A stretch of DNA of 64,000 nucleotides from Capsaspora owczarzaki ATCC 30864 (Eukaryota; Opisthokonta; Filasterea): assembly GCF_000151315.2 (NCBI RefSeq), contig NW_011887297.1:597587-661586 (forward strand), in the 5' to 3' direction. The position numbers and the translations under genes were made by a program. Numbering within the stretch: position 1 is the stretch's first letter; every line of letters starts with the position of its first letter. Shown here one piece after another: positions 1 to 10,807 of the stretch. The notes beneath the pieces are model-generated. The model ran no database searches. It had not been told where the DNA came from and saw only the letters and a list, made by a program, of their open reading frames with translations.

Positions 1-2930
1 TAATTTTGTAAAGTGCCAGCTAAGGACACAGGCGACTGGACACAGGCTCTGCCGCTGACCGCTTGATGATGTGCTTGTCCGGCACAGAGACTTGCGATTC
101 AACCAGCTGACGCAACTTCGAGATGGTATCTTTGTCAATCAATCCAGCCTAGTTAGCCTGTACCGTCGTGGCAGAATGTGTTGGATATGGCAAGCCTACA
201 ATGTTGCAGTAGAGTGTCCCGCTTACGCATTGCGATCGTTTGGCCAATAGCTACTTGAATGGAAATCCCTTGCTGACGAATGTCGCGCCGTCCGCCTTCT
301 CGGGGTTGAACTCGCTTCAACTGCTGTGAGTCGTTCAAGGTCGTTGCTACAGCTGCATCACTTGCATAAATGGTCAACGCGCGAGAAATGTTGATGATGT
401 GCATCGCTTGGTTTGTAGAAACTTATCGAGCACCGCCCTGACCGCTCTGCCCTCAACCATGCTCCAGGGTTTGCCTCAACTGCGCACATTGTAAGTCACT
501 GTGCCTGTAACGACACAAGCAGCATTTGGTGCTTCATCTTGGCACGATCTCTTGCACTTGGACAGCTCCCTGAGAAGCACATCGATCATGTCGTTGCCAT
601 CTCAACTGTTTCTCGGGCGTGGCACCTTGACGCAAATGTACGTGACAACGCTTTGAACGCCTTCCGATTTCTCCCGAATTTGATGTTCATGCTTTTCGCG
701 TATTTTGCGTAGTGATCTCGGCTCGAATGCTCAGCTGACGAGCATCCCTGGAGGATTGTTCCAAGGGCTCGGTCAGCTGCAAACCCTGTAAGAGGTTGCA
801 GTGTCTCTGTCAGAGCTCTGGGTTCTGGCGCAAACAAATTCGCCTGACTGCTCGTACCTGTAGAGACCTCGACTCCAACCCGCTCGTCACAACATTGCCG
901 CCAGGGCTATTCCAAGGACTGACGCAACTCGTCTCGACTGATTTGAGCTTCAACGGGTTTGGCTTCAATGTGCCTCCCAGCACTTTTAACAACAGTATGG
1001 GCGCGCTTCAGGGTACGTCAAACAGCGCGCTGGGTGTTTTGCAACAAACAAACTAACCCCGAATCTCTGTACTTGGCTTTGGCTGCAAGCTTGTCCGAGT
1101 GCCTGTGCAACCTGTTTGGTCGACGGATCGGCATGTTGCAACTATGGATGCTTGACTTGCACCACAATCAACTTGTGCGCGAGTTGCTACTTGGACTTTG
1201 TGGCTGGTACCGGGTTTTGCTTTCCATCTGCGGCCACAAATGCATCCCTTGCATCAAGCGCCTCCTTTGCATCGAGTGCTTCTCTTGCGTCTGCTTCCGC
1301 TGCATCGCGATCCTTGTCTTCTCTTGCATTTGCATCGCCATCCCTCACGTCTCTAGCGTCTGCTTCCGCTGCATCATTGTCATCCCTGTCTTCTCTTTCT
1401 AGCGCGTCCGTGCAAACGGCGACCATCAGCGCGAGTTCTGCTTCGTCCTTGTTTGCGGCATCCTCGTCCACCGTCGTTGCCAGTTCCGGATCGTCGTCCA
1501 GCGCTGCCGCGGCTTCATCATCCGTTGTGGCCAGTTCAGCCTCATTCGTGTCGGCGTCTTCTTCCATCGCTGCTACAACCTCTGTCGCCTCTGGGCTTGA
1601 AAGTTCGGCTTCCTCGCTTGTGGCTGCTTCCTCATCCTCTGCCTTCCAACCATCTGCTTCCTCTGTCTTTGTCGCTTCAACGTCGTCGGTCGAGGCTTCC
1701 TCATTCCTCCGTGCTTCGTCTTTTTCGTCATCCATAGCGGCGAGCTCGGTCTCTTTGCCTCTCGCCTCGTTCACCTCTGCCGTCTTGGCTACTTCCATTT
1801 CTTCGCTGATCGCGGCCTCCTCGAGCGAGTTTGGATTGGCCTCGGCCACAAGCGCTGCCTCTGCCGCCACTGCGGCGATCGTTGCCTCGCGGGCGAGTCG
1901 GGCCTCACAAGCCTCTATGGCATCTGTGGTGTCTGGTGCTTCAATGGCATCCTTAGCTTCCGCAGTCTCGCAGGCGTCGCAGGCGTCACAGGCGTCACAG
2001 GCGTCACAGGCCTCCGACGCTTCGTTGGCTTCTGGTGCCTCCCTGGCTTCTGGCGCCTCGCTGGCTTCTGGCGCCTCGCTGGCTTCTGGCGCTTCTCTCG
2101 CATCTGCCTCATCTGCCAGCATTGCCTCTGCTGCGTCAATTTCCGCGTCGACTGCAGCGAGTGTCGCGCCTTCCACGACCGACTTGCAGGCGTCAGTCGC
2201 TTCACTTGCTTCTCTAGCATCTCGGGCTTCTCAGGCGTCACAGGCTTCCGGAGCTTCCCAGGCCTCACAGGCGTCACAGGCATCACAGGCTTCCGAAGCT
2301 TTGTTGGCTTCTGGTGCCTCGCTGGCTTCTGGTGCCTCGCTGGCTTCTGGCGCCTCCTTGGCTTCTGGCGCGTCACTTGCCTCGGGTGCTTCTCTCGCAT
2401 CTGCCTCATCTGCCAGCGTTGCCTCTGCTGCGTCAATTTCTGCGTCGACTGCAGCGAGTGTCGCCCTTTCCACGACTGACTTGCAGGCGTCAGTCGCTTC
2501 ACTTGCTTCTCTTGCATCTCAGGCCTCCGGAGCCTCGCAGGCTTCTCAGGCGTCGCAGGCCTCCGGAGCCTCGCAGGCGTCGCAGGTTTCCGGAGCCTCG
2601 CAGGCGTCGCAGGCGTCACAGGCCTCCGAAGCTTTGTTGGCGTCCGGAGCTTCGTTGGCATCTCGGGCTTCCGGCGCCTCGCTTGCCTCGGGCGCATCGC
2701 TTGCCTCGGCGTCAGCGGCATCGCTTGCATCAGAAGCCTCGTTGGTTTCTGCGTCATCTGTCAACGATGCGTCTGAGACATCATTCTCGGCATCAACGCC
2801 AGATGTCGTTGGTCCCACGTCAACCGGCCTGCAGGCGACAGGTACTACTGGTGCTGCTTCTTCTCTCGATTGCAGGCCGCTTCCTATTCTCCTTGCCCTG
2901 TCTTTGACCATTGGATTCGCTTTCATTTGA
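1..2930 (+). CDS. LRR surface protein with Xaa-Ala-Ser stalk (5'-partial)
   Basis: The 5' end lies outside the window. Exons read as 88-159, 251-325, 419-490, 566-637, 713-787, 864-1011 and 1090-2930. All introns are phase 2, and each 72 or 75-nt exon encodes one leucine-rich repeat of the form DLxxNxLTxLPxGLFxGL. Exon 1090 starts with a Cys-rich cap (CPSACATC...CCNYGCLTC). This is followed by about 540 residues of Ser/Ala-rich sequence dominated by tripeptides Xaa-Ala-Ser (Xaa = Gly, Leu, Gln, Glu). The protein ends in a hydrophobic stretch (LPILLALSLTIGFAFI) with no cytoplasmic tail, as in GPI-anchor signals. Likely role: a cell-surface adhesin or receptor on an O-glycosylated stalk; this is inference. 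The 566-637 module is the least canonical (Ser/Thr at the usual Asp/Asn positions). The stop is at 2928-2930. Confidence 0.78.
2013..2624 (+). repeat. Large tandem blocks inside the Ser/Ala stalk
   Basis: Two successive blocks begin at matching Ser-Glu/Asp-Ala codons (2013, 2292) and a third begins at 2625. The first block is 279 nt and the second 333 nt. Both contain runs of Gly-Ala-Ser-Leu-Ala-Ser, then a spacer with SISASTAASV and TTDLQASVASLASLAS, then Gln-Ala-Ser runs. The lengths are exact codon multiples, so the duplications stay in frame. Copy-number variation between strains is likely. Confidence 0.8.
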
Positions 2931-3236
2931 AGTCGAATCGGGCCTTTCTCGTGAACATTGTACAGATTATTCTTGTGTGTGTGTGTCTGCTTGCCACAAG
3001 CATGTTTTCGTGTGTTTAGCATGGTTGTATGAATCCTCGTTCTCATTTCTGAAATGATAACTCGTGCAGTTCTGAGCAAGTGAACCGCTTAGTTGCCGCA
3101 GTTCTCATCGACGTTGTTCAACAATAATTTCCTCCCACTCTTGACACAATTCGGTCTTTTCAATAAGTGACGTCCAGTCTTGTTTGTGATTGTTACTCAG
3201 CTTGTCAAAAGCCGAGCACACACGCACACTCTTCGA
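2931..3236. other. Intergenic, LRR gene to TMEM167B
   Basis: About 300 bp with no supported gene. It holds the 3' flank of the LRR gene and the presumed promoter of TMEM167B. A short GT-rich run lies near 2973-2985. No convincing TATA box or repeat was seen. Confidence 0.5.
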
Positions 3237-3795
3237 ATGACCAACGGTGAGCCACTCAGAACGCCATACGCGCCAAGTTCCAGCTCCCTTGCTCTCCCCC
3301 TCCCCCACCTCCGCTCCTCCGCTTCCCTGTTGGTTTTGCTTTCCTGCAGCGTTGCTAACCGCCCCCATTGCCTCGGCCTTGTGTGTGTCTGTGTGTCTGT
3401 GTGTGTGGCAGCGTACTCGTTCGACGGGATGGTCATTGCCGTGCTGCTCTTCATCTGCACCTGCGCCTACGGCAAACGCATCCCGCGTCTCAACAGTCTC
3501 ATCTTTAGCGAAAAGAAAGGGTTCCTGGGCACATTTTCCAAAGGTACCGCCAACTGGTTTTGCTCGTCGTTCGCTTACTGCTGTTGCTCCAGTTCAATTC
3601 AACACGGTTTCACTCACTGTTCGCAATCTCATGCATTGGTGTGTGAAACTTGACAATTTGGGGGGGGGGGTAAAATCATGGCAATCGCTACTACCATGTA
3701 CCCTATTTGCAGCTGCTGTGATTGGGATACGACTGCACTGGATTGTTTCGTTGCTGTGCTTGGTGACGGCAGGTTATGTACTTTTGATTCAGTGA
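3237..3795 (+). CDS. TMEM167B: Kish-B / TMEM167B family membrane protein
   Basis: Three exons: 3237-3246, 3412-3543 and 3713-3795, giving 74 residues. The protein begins MTNAYSFDGM and contains LLFICTCAYGKRIPRL, SEKKGFLGTFSKAAVIGIRL and a C-terminal hydrophobic segment ending GYVLLIQ. Length and motifs match animal TMEM167B almost position for position, with two membrane segments flanking a basic loop. The family (Kish) acts in the Golgi/early secretory pathway; function in this organism is inferred from that. The first coding exon is only 10 nt (Met-Thr-Asn plus one base). The second intron holds a poly-G run at 3661-3670. All three exons join in phase without stops. Confidence 0.92.
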
Positions 3796-3969
3796 CAACA
3801 CAAATGTTTTTAAAAAGAAACTGCACAAAGATGACCAACAGCATCACTCGTCACACAACGAAACAAGGACGGATCGACACAGCGCGAATGAAAGGCGTGT
3901 GGTGTGTGCAGGACAACTGGGAATGGTAGAATCCAACCCCAATGATACTTGTCAATGCAGAAAGGCCGA

Positions 3970-4587
3970 CTACCGCCGCTTGACGAGAATGCGACGGATG
4001 GTCTTGGTGTGAGTGTTTGTGGTGAGCACTGTCTTGGCCAGACGGTTCTTTCGCTTGCGCGACTTGTGGATGTTCAGATGCTGCTTGCCGGCTTGGCGAC
4101 GCTTGTAGCGACCGTTGGCCATGAGACGGAATCGCCGCTTGACAGCGCTGCGCGACTTTAGCTTGTACAAGCGGGGCTTCTTCAAGACGCGCTTGTGTGC
4201 GCAGCGGACGGCCTGCGCCAAGAGGGGCGATGCGGCGGGCGACACGGCCAATGCAGATCCAGCAGCGCCGGAAAGCAATCCGACGGCGTGCGCGTTCGCT
4301 GCCGCCGCGCTCGCCAGGCTCGTCGACGGTGATGCAGCTGTTGCTCCAGTTGCGAAGCCGGCCGGGGCGAGCGCCGATCCGCTGCGGATGGCGTGAAGCA
4401 GCATGGCTGGGCTGTGCGCGACCGACGACTGCAGGGAGCTCAGCGAGCGCACTGACACTGCAGCGGGAGTCGCTCTGGCGGCAATCATACTAGTAGCAAG
4501 AGTAGCAGTAGCAGTAGAGGAGGAGGTCGATGTGGCTGCCCGGACGAGGGCGCGAAGCCCGGACGCTTGAGAGGCGAGCAAAGCCAT
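3970..4587 (-). CDS. MRPL35: Mitochondrial large-subunit ribosomal protein bL35m
   Basis: Single exon, 205 aa. The C-terminal 65 residues are the bL35 fold: KLKSRSAVKRRFRLMANG, then YKRRQAGKQHLNIHKSRKRK, strongly basic and with family spacing. The N-terminal 130 residues are Ala/Ser-rich with few acidic residues and scattered Arg, typical of a mitochondrial targeting presequence; it is longer than usual. It should assemble into the mitoribosomal large subunit. The gene is convergent with TMEM167B, with about 175 bp between stops. The start Met (MALLASQASGLRALVRAA) reads as an amphipathic import signal and is the most upstream sensible ATG. A 33-bp poly-A tract lies just 5' of it. Confidence 0.92.
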   Translation of the reverse strand: MALLASQASGLRALVRAATSTSSSTATATLATSMIAARATPAAVSVRSLSSLQSSVAHSPAMLLHAIRSGSALAPAGFATGATAASPSTSLASAAAANAHAVGLLSGAAGSALAVSPAASPLLAQAVRCAHKRVLKKPRLYKLKSRSAVKRRFRLMANGRYKRRQAGKQHLNIHKSRKRKNRLAKTVLTTNTHTKTIRRILVKRR

Positions 4588-4613
4588 GCGCTACAATGGA
4601 AAGTGAGAAAGGG

Positions 4614-4646
<33 letters not shown>
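4614..4646. repeat. Homopolymer A tract upstream of MRPL35
   Basis: An uninterrupted run of about 33 A residues on the plus strand (T on the coding strand) lies 25 bp 5' of the MRPL35 start and 3' of the IRE1 stop. It is a simple-sequence tract and may be length-variable or nucleosome-depleting. Confidence 0.85.
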
Positions 4647-4649
<3 letters not shown>

Positions 4650-4835
4650 GAATGGTTTTTACAGAGGAAAAACGAAACAACACAAACAAACAAAATGGCG
4701 GTAATTCTGTATTGATAAAATGTAAGACATGCTGTTTTGTGGAGATAAAGGAAATATTGCATTGGAAGAAGACGGGCGGAAGCAAAGAGCTGGAGAAACG
4801 AAAAGCCTGACCAAGGCAAACTCGCTTTTCAGCGT

Positions 4836-6331
4836 TCAGTTGCCGTGAGAGAAGGGCCGGAAGGTCAGGTACTTGTCCAGAAACAGCGTCTCGGTGGCGC
4901 ATTTCGACGTGACGACCACATGGTATGCGTGCATGAGCAACGGTGGAAAGCGCGCGCCAAAGTATTCCATGTTGGCTGCGTCCGTTTCGCCGACCATCCG
5001 CAGAACATTCGGCGTCAATTCCTGACGATGGCGTGTCTTGTTCCGGATGGCACGCAGCAAGTCCTTGACGGAGGCGTAATTGTACTTGCGGAAGCTGGTG
5101 AGCTGCGCAACCAACTCGGGGTGCATCGGGGCTCGCCAGTCCGATCCGATCGCGCTCGCTGCACTCGCTTCCAGCAGGGCTCCCAGCTCGTCGCCGTTCG
5201 TCTCAATGCGATCGCTCACATCTTGCAAGAAGAAGAGCCTCTTTGCCCCCGACCAAACGAATGGGTGGGCAAGCAGCTCGTCAGCAGTCGGGCGGGCCGT
5301 TGGAGAGAACTGGGTCATTTGCTCGACAAAGTGCAGCGCCTCGTGACTCCCACTAAGCGAGGCCAAGGTGAGCAGGCTCCGGTGGTTGCGACAAATGTTA
5401 CTGTCGCGCTCAAATGGTTCACCGTACGGGTGCTTTCCATTGGTGAGCAAGTAAAAGGCGGTGCAACCTGCCGAAAATATGTCCACCGCTTTTGTGCGAG
5501 AAACGGCAGGCAAAGTAAAGGTGGTGGTGGTGGTGGTGGTGGTGGCAGCAGCGGCAGCACCAGGGACGCGATGCCACGAGCCCTCTGATGGCGTGGCCAA
5601 CCCCGGAGCAGCAACTGCGGAGCCAGAGTGTGAACTGACACCCTCATCCGCCACGGTTGGTGTGCTTCTCGGAAGACTGCTATTCTGTTGCAGCGAGCTG
5701 CTGGACGGCGAAGAAGACGTACTCGACCCCTCTGAGAGCGGGTTGGGCGATCGCCCGGCAGGCTCCATCGCCAAAAGCAACTCGGGCGCCATCCAGCCCA
5801 GCGTGCCTGTGGGTTTGGCAGAGTAGAACGAATTCCGGCCCGGAGGCAATTTCTTGCTCAATCCAAAATCAGACAGCTTGACAGATACGTGCGGATGATG
5901 GCTGGGGTCTTCAGTGACAGTCACGAGGACATTGTGCGGCTTGAGGTCGCGATGGACAATGCCAAGATGGTGCAAATGCCGCAAACCGGCCAGAATTTCA
6001 ATCGACATGCGAACACGATCCGATGGAGTCAGGTTTACGGGAGCCTCGTCCACCAACTGGACCAGCGAGTAATTGCAGAGCTCGAGTGCCAGGTACACGA
6101 ATCGCTCGTCCTGCTCCTTGCAGTAGTAGTGAATGACGTTGGGGTGAAATCCAATTTCCAGCAGGCCTCGGATTTCGTTGTCGGCCAATGCGACGCACTC
6201 TTTCAAGATGCGCTTCACAGCCACCTGTCGCTCGTCAAACGAGCCGCGGTAGACGTACGTGCCTTGGCTGCCGGCGCCCAGCACGCTTTCAGTATGAATG
6301 CGCAGCTTGCCCACCACCTCTTGTCCAGGGA

Positions 6332-6385
<54 letters not shown>

Positions 6386-9343
6386 CAGCGGCAGCAGTCA
6401 ACGAGGCTGGACCAAAATGACCAGCTGGAAGCAGACCAGATTGGCCAGTGATTGCGCCGTCCGACTGCGGGGTGTCGTGCTCCGCTGGCTCGTCATCGAC
6501 GTCATCGCCCTCGCCATCGGTAACGGCATGGGACGGCTGGTCCTCCGACAAGTTTGGTGCGGAGGGTCCTGCATTGAATTTGACCTTCTTCTTCTTCTTC
6601 TTGGCCGAACCTGGCGCCCGAGAGTCGTGACTGGCCTGCTGTGTGGCCCCATCCAGACGGAGCAGACGTTGCAGCAGCGACAGAAGAATCTTGCGGTCGT
6701 CCTGGTTCATGCGCTGCAAAATGACCACCAACAAGATCAAAATCAACGACAAGAGCAGAATCAGCACGCCACCAATGACGCTGCCAATCAGCGTCGCGGG
6801 CGAAAGCGTAGAAATGCCAGTCATGGCCTCTCTTGCATCGGTCAAGGCCTTCAATACATCTTGTGCGGAAGATTTCGCGAGCCGGCCACGCGGATCGACG
6901 TAGGTCGACAAAGGGAAGGAGTGCTTTCCCGTTCGCGAAATAATGTCACGAACGGCCAGCGGCGGAATGTTGTGAAGACCGACAACGCAATCTGGAAAGA
7001 ACGGCGAGTTGATTGAGCAAGCAGCGTCGGTCGATGCAGGGTTGTGAAGTGCGACCGATGTGTCAAGGTTGCTCGCATGTTGGTGGCCGCCCCCGGAAGC
7101 GGCAGACGACGCCGAAGCCACGGCCGCTAACAGAGGGTAACGCGATTGGAGCTGCGCGTACGAGTCGGGATGCGTCAAATGCGACAACGCCAGTAGTCGC
7201 TGGATGACAAGACGCTTGGGTAACGTGAGCAACTCTTTTGCAAACAAGTATCCATCAGTATTGCCAGTTTTGCCAACAAGCACGACGTGCTTTAAAATGT
7301 GATTCTCTGCAGCCTGAGGGGGAGAGTACGACTTGGACGGCTCAAACGTATCCCCTTGAGTCGCATCTTCCACAATCCTCACAAGCGGCAAAGGAACGGC
7401 CTCGCCAAGTCCATTTGATCCAAGAACGTTCAGCACTGGGGATGAAAAAGTCTTGCTCCAGGTCGCAGTTCCAGCAAAGAGATTGCCGAGGGTGAGAACC
7501 AGATCGTCTGTCGACGTAAAGAATCGGTCATTGGCGGGTGCAAAGGCTGGGCCATGAACGCCGACCACGGACAATTGCGAAAGCGTCACATTCCAACTGT
7601 GTGAATCACCAATCAGACGCAATCGATCAGAGTGAGGGATTGAGCAAGGATGCACCATTGAGACACAAACGAACGATAGTAGCGCAAGATGCGGGGGCGG
7701 GGCAATGGCGGCCGCTTTGCTTACATTTCCATGGACGAAAACGTGTCAATGACTCGCAAAACATAGATGGTTCTCGCAACCAAGACAGAGTCGGGGGAGG
7801 ACGAAGCAGCCAACTTGACAACCGTGTCTGCGAGCGAATATCCCTTAGGTCAGATGCCGGGGGGATGTTTTTCGTAACCCGATAACATTTTTATCATCTC
7901 AAGCCCGATTCATACCTTCGGACGACCCGGACGTGGAGAAAGAGCGAAGAATTTGACCCGTTAACGGATCAAGTGTGAGCACATCACAGGTCTGCCCTCC
8001 GAGATATAGCAAATTCCCTTGAGTGCGTGGCGATGTAGCTACTAGCTGTGGGATGCTCAAGGGAAGCTGTTTCAAGCCGTCGGACTAGAACAAAAACCAA
8101 GCGACAAAGAAGGTGGGGCAGAATATGAGTTCAGAACAACACTACAAAAACCAATCTGGTCCCATGACAATCGAGCGACCGTACACTAAACATGTACAGG
8201 TGTCCGTGAACAAGCTCGGGAATAAATGCCATGGCTTGCTGCGCTGATATTACTGGCGGCTGAAGGTGCACTCGCTCAAAGTCTGGAGAGTCCTCATGGA
8301 GGTGAACGGTCGATGGTTTGCTCTCTGTCTTGGGTGAAGGAGACGCAATGTCAACACTTGTCGTATTCATGCGAGCAGAATAGACCTGCAACACTGGTCC
8401 AGACAAGTGCGACCAAAGCGTGCGACCCGTGGCACTGCAAAGCAACCAAACGAAACACAAAACGGAGATGAGGCTCTCGCAATCAGTCGAGCGCACCAAC
8501 GCTCACATGCAGGGCGAGTGCAATGGTGCTGAGAGTGAATACCAATGCGGCGATCTGCACTTACGCATCAACCCCGTGGAGCGAGCCGTCCATCGTGCGC
8601 ACAAAGAGCGGTGGTGGTGGAGCAGTTTCCGATCCAAACACGACATGATGCGAGTCTGGCACGCCGCCCTCGCTTCCTGGCTCTGAATTGCTTGGATGCA
8701 ATGACAGCACTCCATCAGGGCCTCGCAGACTGCTCCAGGGCACGTGGTATCGATCGTTGTCATCGTCATCATCATCATCATCGTGGAGGTCATCCATGTC
8801 GCTGTCCGACACGGACGCCTCCGTATCCAGGGCATCGTTCGTTGTAGGCGACGACGACGACGACGACGACGACGAGAATGGCCAGCTGTCTGTCATGCGC
8901 GACACGGGCGGCTTCCCGGCGGCATCGGTGGTCTCGATTGGCGCGTTCGGCGCTCCTGACGAGTGAGATGATGACGCGCCTGGTCGATTCGCCGGCTGTG
9001 CTTGGCGCTCCGGCTGTGGAATGAGCATGATTGTCGGCTTCTTGTGTGGCTTGGACTCTGACTGGGACGACGAGGCTGACGAGAAGGACGAGCCAATCTG
9101 CCCAAAGGACGCCCGTTCAGCAGTGGCGCCGCGCTTTCCCAGTCCTGCTCCTGTCCCTCCTGTCCCTCCTGTCCCTCCCGTCCAAGCAGCACTGCAGCAG
9201 ACGGCAGACGCAGCTGCAACGAGCATCAATGCGAGCGCCAGTCTGACGAATCGCAGCCGCAGCGACGTCCCTCGCGAGTGGTGGCGTGTTGCGCTCATTC
9301 GCGTAAACAAGCTTGTCTTCGCTCGCCAAGATGACGTGGCCAA
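4836..9343 (-). CDS. ERN1: IRE1-type ER stress sensor kinase/endoribonuclease
   Basis: Five exons in transcript order: 9343-8565, 8434-8185, 8084-7916, 7827-7725 and 7596-4836, giving about 1353 aa. An N-terminal signal sequence (RLALALMLVAAASAVCC) is followed by a Ser/Asp-rich insert. The luminal beta-propeller-like domain shows LFVRTMDGSLHGVDA, YLGGQTCDVLTLDPLTGQI and WNVTLSQL. A membrane helix sits near residues 700-725, then Lys-rich and poly-Ala linkers. The kinase starts near 868: GAGSQGTYVYRG, VAVKRIL, HRDLKPHNVLV, LSDFGLSK, GTLGWMAPELL, VDIFSAGC. A Ser/Gly/Thr insert of about 100 aa sits between APELL and VDIFSAGC. The C-terminal KEN RNase domain shows DLLRAIRNK and RFPPLLMHAYH. The expected role is unfolded-protein signalling by unconventional mRNA splicing or decay. 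Intron phases agree throughout. Confidence 0.93.
6331..6387. repeat. CAG/GCT trinucleotide tract coding poly-Ala in IRE1
   Basis: A (CAG)n run on the plus strand is read as GCT/GCN on the coding strand, giving about 17 consecutive Ala between the IRE1 transmembrane linker and the kinase. Slippage-prone. Confidence 0.85.
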
Positions 9344-9658
9344 ACTTGTGCTTGATGGAGAAATGATGACTGAATATCTCAGACTCGGCGAATCTCAGAC
9401 TTGTTAGAATTCAGTTCGGGGGAAATCAAGCGGTGGAGAAATGGATTGATGGCCATTGTTGGCATGAAAGCTGGAAATGCAGGTGATGGAAGCGACATTT
9501 GAAATTGGATTTGAAATTTGACAAACGAATGTGTGAGTTCGTGGGGAATATAAACTTGGATTGATAGTATACAGTACAAGGAAACAAAGCAGGTTCAACA
9601 AGAGATGGTACAACTCCAAATGAAGGAAAAAAACAAAAGGGCAACCAGAAAAGAATCG
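9344..9658. other. Intergenic between IRE1 and the Byr4-like gene
   Basis: About 315 bp between two genes on the same (minus) strand. It contains the IRE1 5' flank and the 3' flank of the Byr4-like gene. AT-rich; no supported gene, RNA or clear regulatory site. Confidence 0.5.
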
Positions 9659-10774
9659 TTAACGGCGGATGGCGTACAAGGCCTCAAAATCGCGAGGTGC
9701 GGGCGTTGACAAAGTCAATCCCCGTGGTTGCGCGCCGGCAGAGGCAATGTGACTGCCAGGCCAGCCACCGAGAGAGTGCTGGTGCTCGCGGGCGCTGCTC
9801 GCAAACGACGACACCAGCTCGGGCGTGACGAGGAAGCAATCCGATTCGCACAATGTCGAGTCTGCCAAATGATGCCAAGAGTAAAACACCAAGCGAACAT
9901 GGACCACAAAGTCAGCAAACAAGCCCACACGTGAACGAGACCGAGATTTTAAGCCCGACAAGCAATCAAAGAAAACCCCAAAAGTGTCGTCACAAACCTT
10001 CGGTCAAATCGTCCATGCCAGCAAACGCATCCATGACATCGTCGTTGCCAGTCCAGCACATTTTGATGGGATCAAAGACCATTTGACCGACAACACGGGG
10101 AACACGCTGGCCGCAGTTGGAAATGAGCGTGGGAGCGGCACGATCAAACTTTTTGACCGACTCGTCGTCATCGTTGCCCACCCAACGCAGGTTGACAGGG
10201 TCAAACTCCATGCCGCTGACATTGCGACGCGTATTCCATCGGTTGGTGCGATCGCTAATCAAGGTGGGTGATTGCTTGGGCTTGGCGTGGTTGCGCACGG
10301 GCGACGCAAAGTCCTTTCGCGTCGTGCCAGCCGTCGGGGTGGTCAGGTTGCTGCGAATGGCAGAGGCCACGGCAGGCCGGATGGGTGTGTTGGCTTTCGA
10401 CAGTGCACGTGCACCCGGTGTGGAGGGCAAGCGCTGCGAATCAAGGTGCTCGTGCATGGGCAAACTCGCCGCCAACGCCTTCCGCTCCTGCTCTACGTCC
10501 ACCGGCAAATCATCGAGCATGAGCAACTCTGCTTCGTTGGCGGTACTGGTGCGCTTTCGAGAGAGCTGAATGCGGCCAAAGCCGTTGGCGTCGCCCAGCC
10601 CGTGACCATTTTCCGCCTCCTCGTTTAGTAGCAGCTCATCCCCCGCCTGTTCGATGTGCTTTTGGCGCAAACGCTCGAGCTCTGGCGGCAAGGATACTTC
10701 TGCGACTGTCGGGGTCGGTGGGCCAAAAAGGGGAAGGATGAGGGATGGAGTCAGTCTCACTTCGACATGGCCAC

Positions 10775-10807
<33 letters not shown>

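Noticed and set aside
1187-2176. Acidic Glu/Ala-rich frame opposite the Ser/Ala stalk
   Set aside because: Complement of the Xaa-Ala-Ser repeat; no start context, no domain, and it runs over intronless repeat DNA only.
2546-3079. Minus-strand frame spanning the LRR 3' end and intergenic region
   Set aside because: Shadow of the repeat plus low-complexity flank.
4530-4715. Poly-Lys peptide over the A tract
   Set aside because: Translation of a homopolymer.
5889-7016. 375-codon plus-strand frame opposite IRE1
   Set aside because: Shadow of the IRE1 kinase exon with poly-Ser from the CAG tract.
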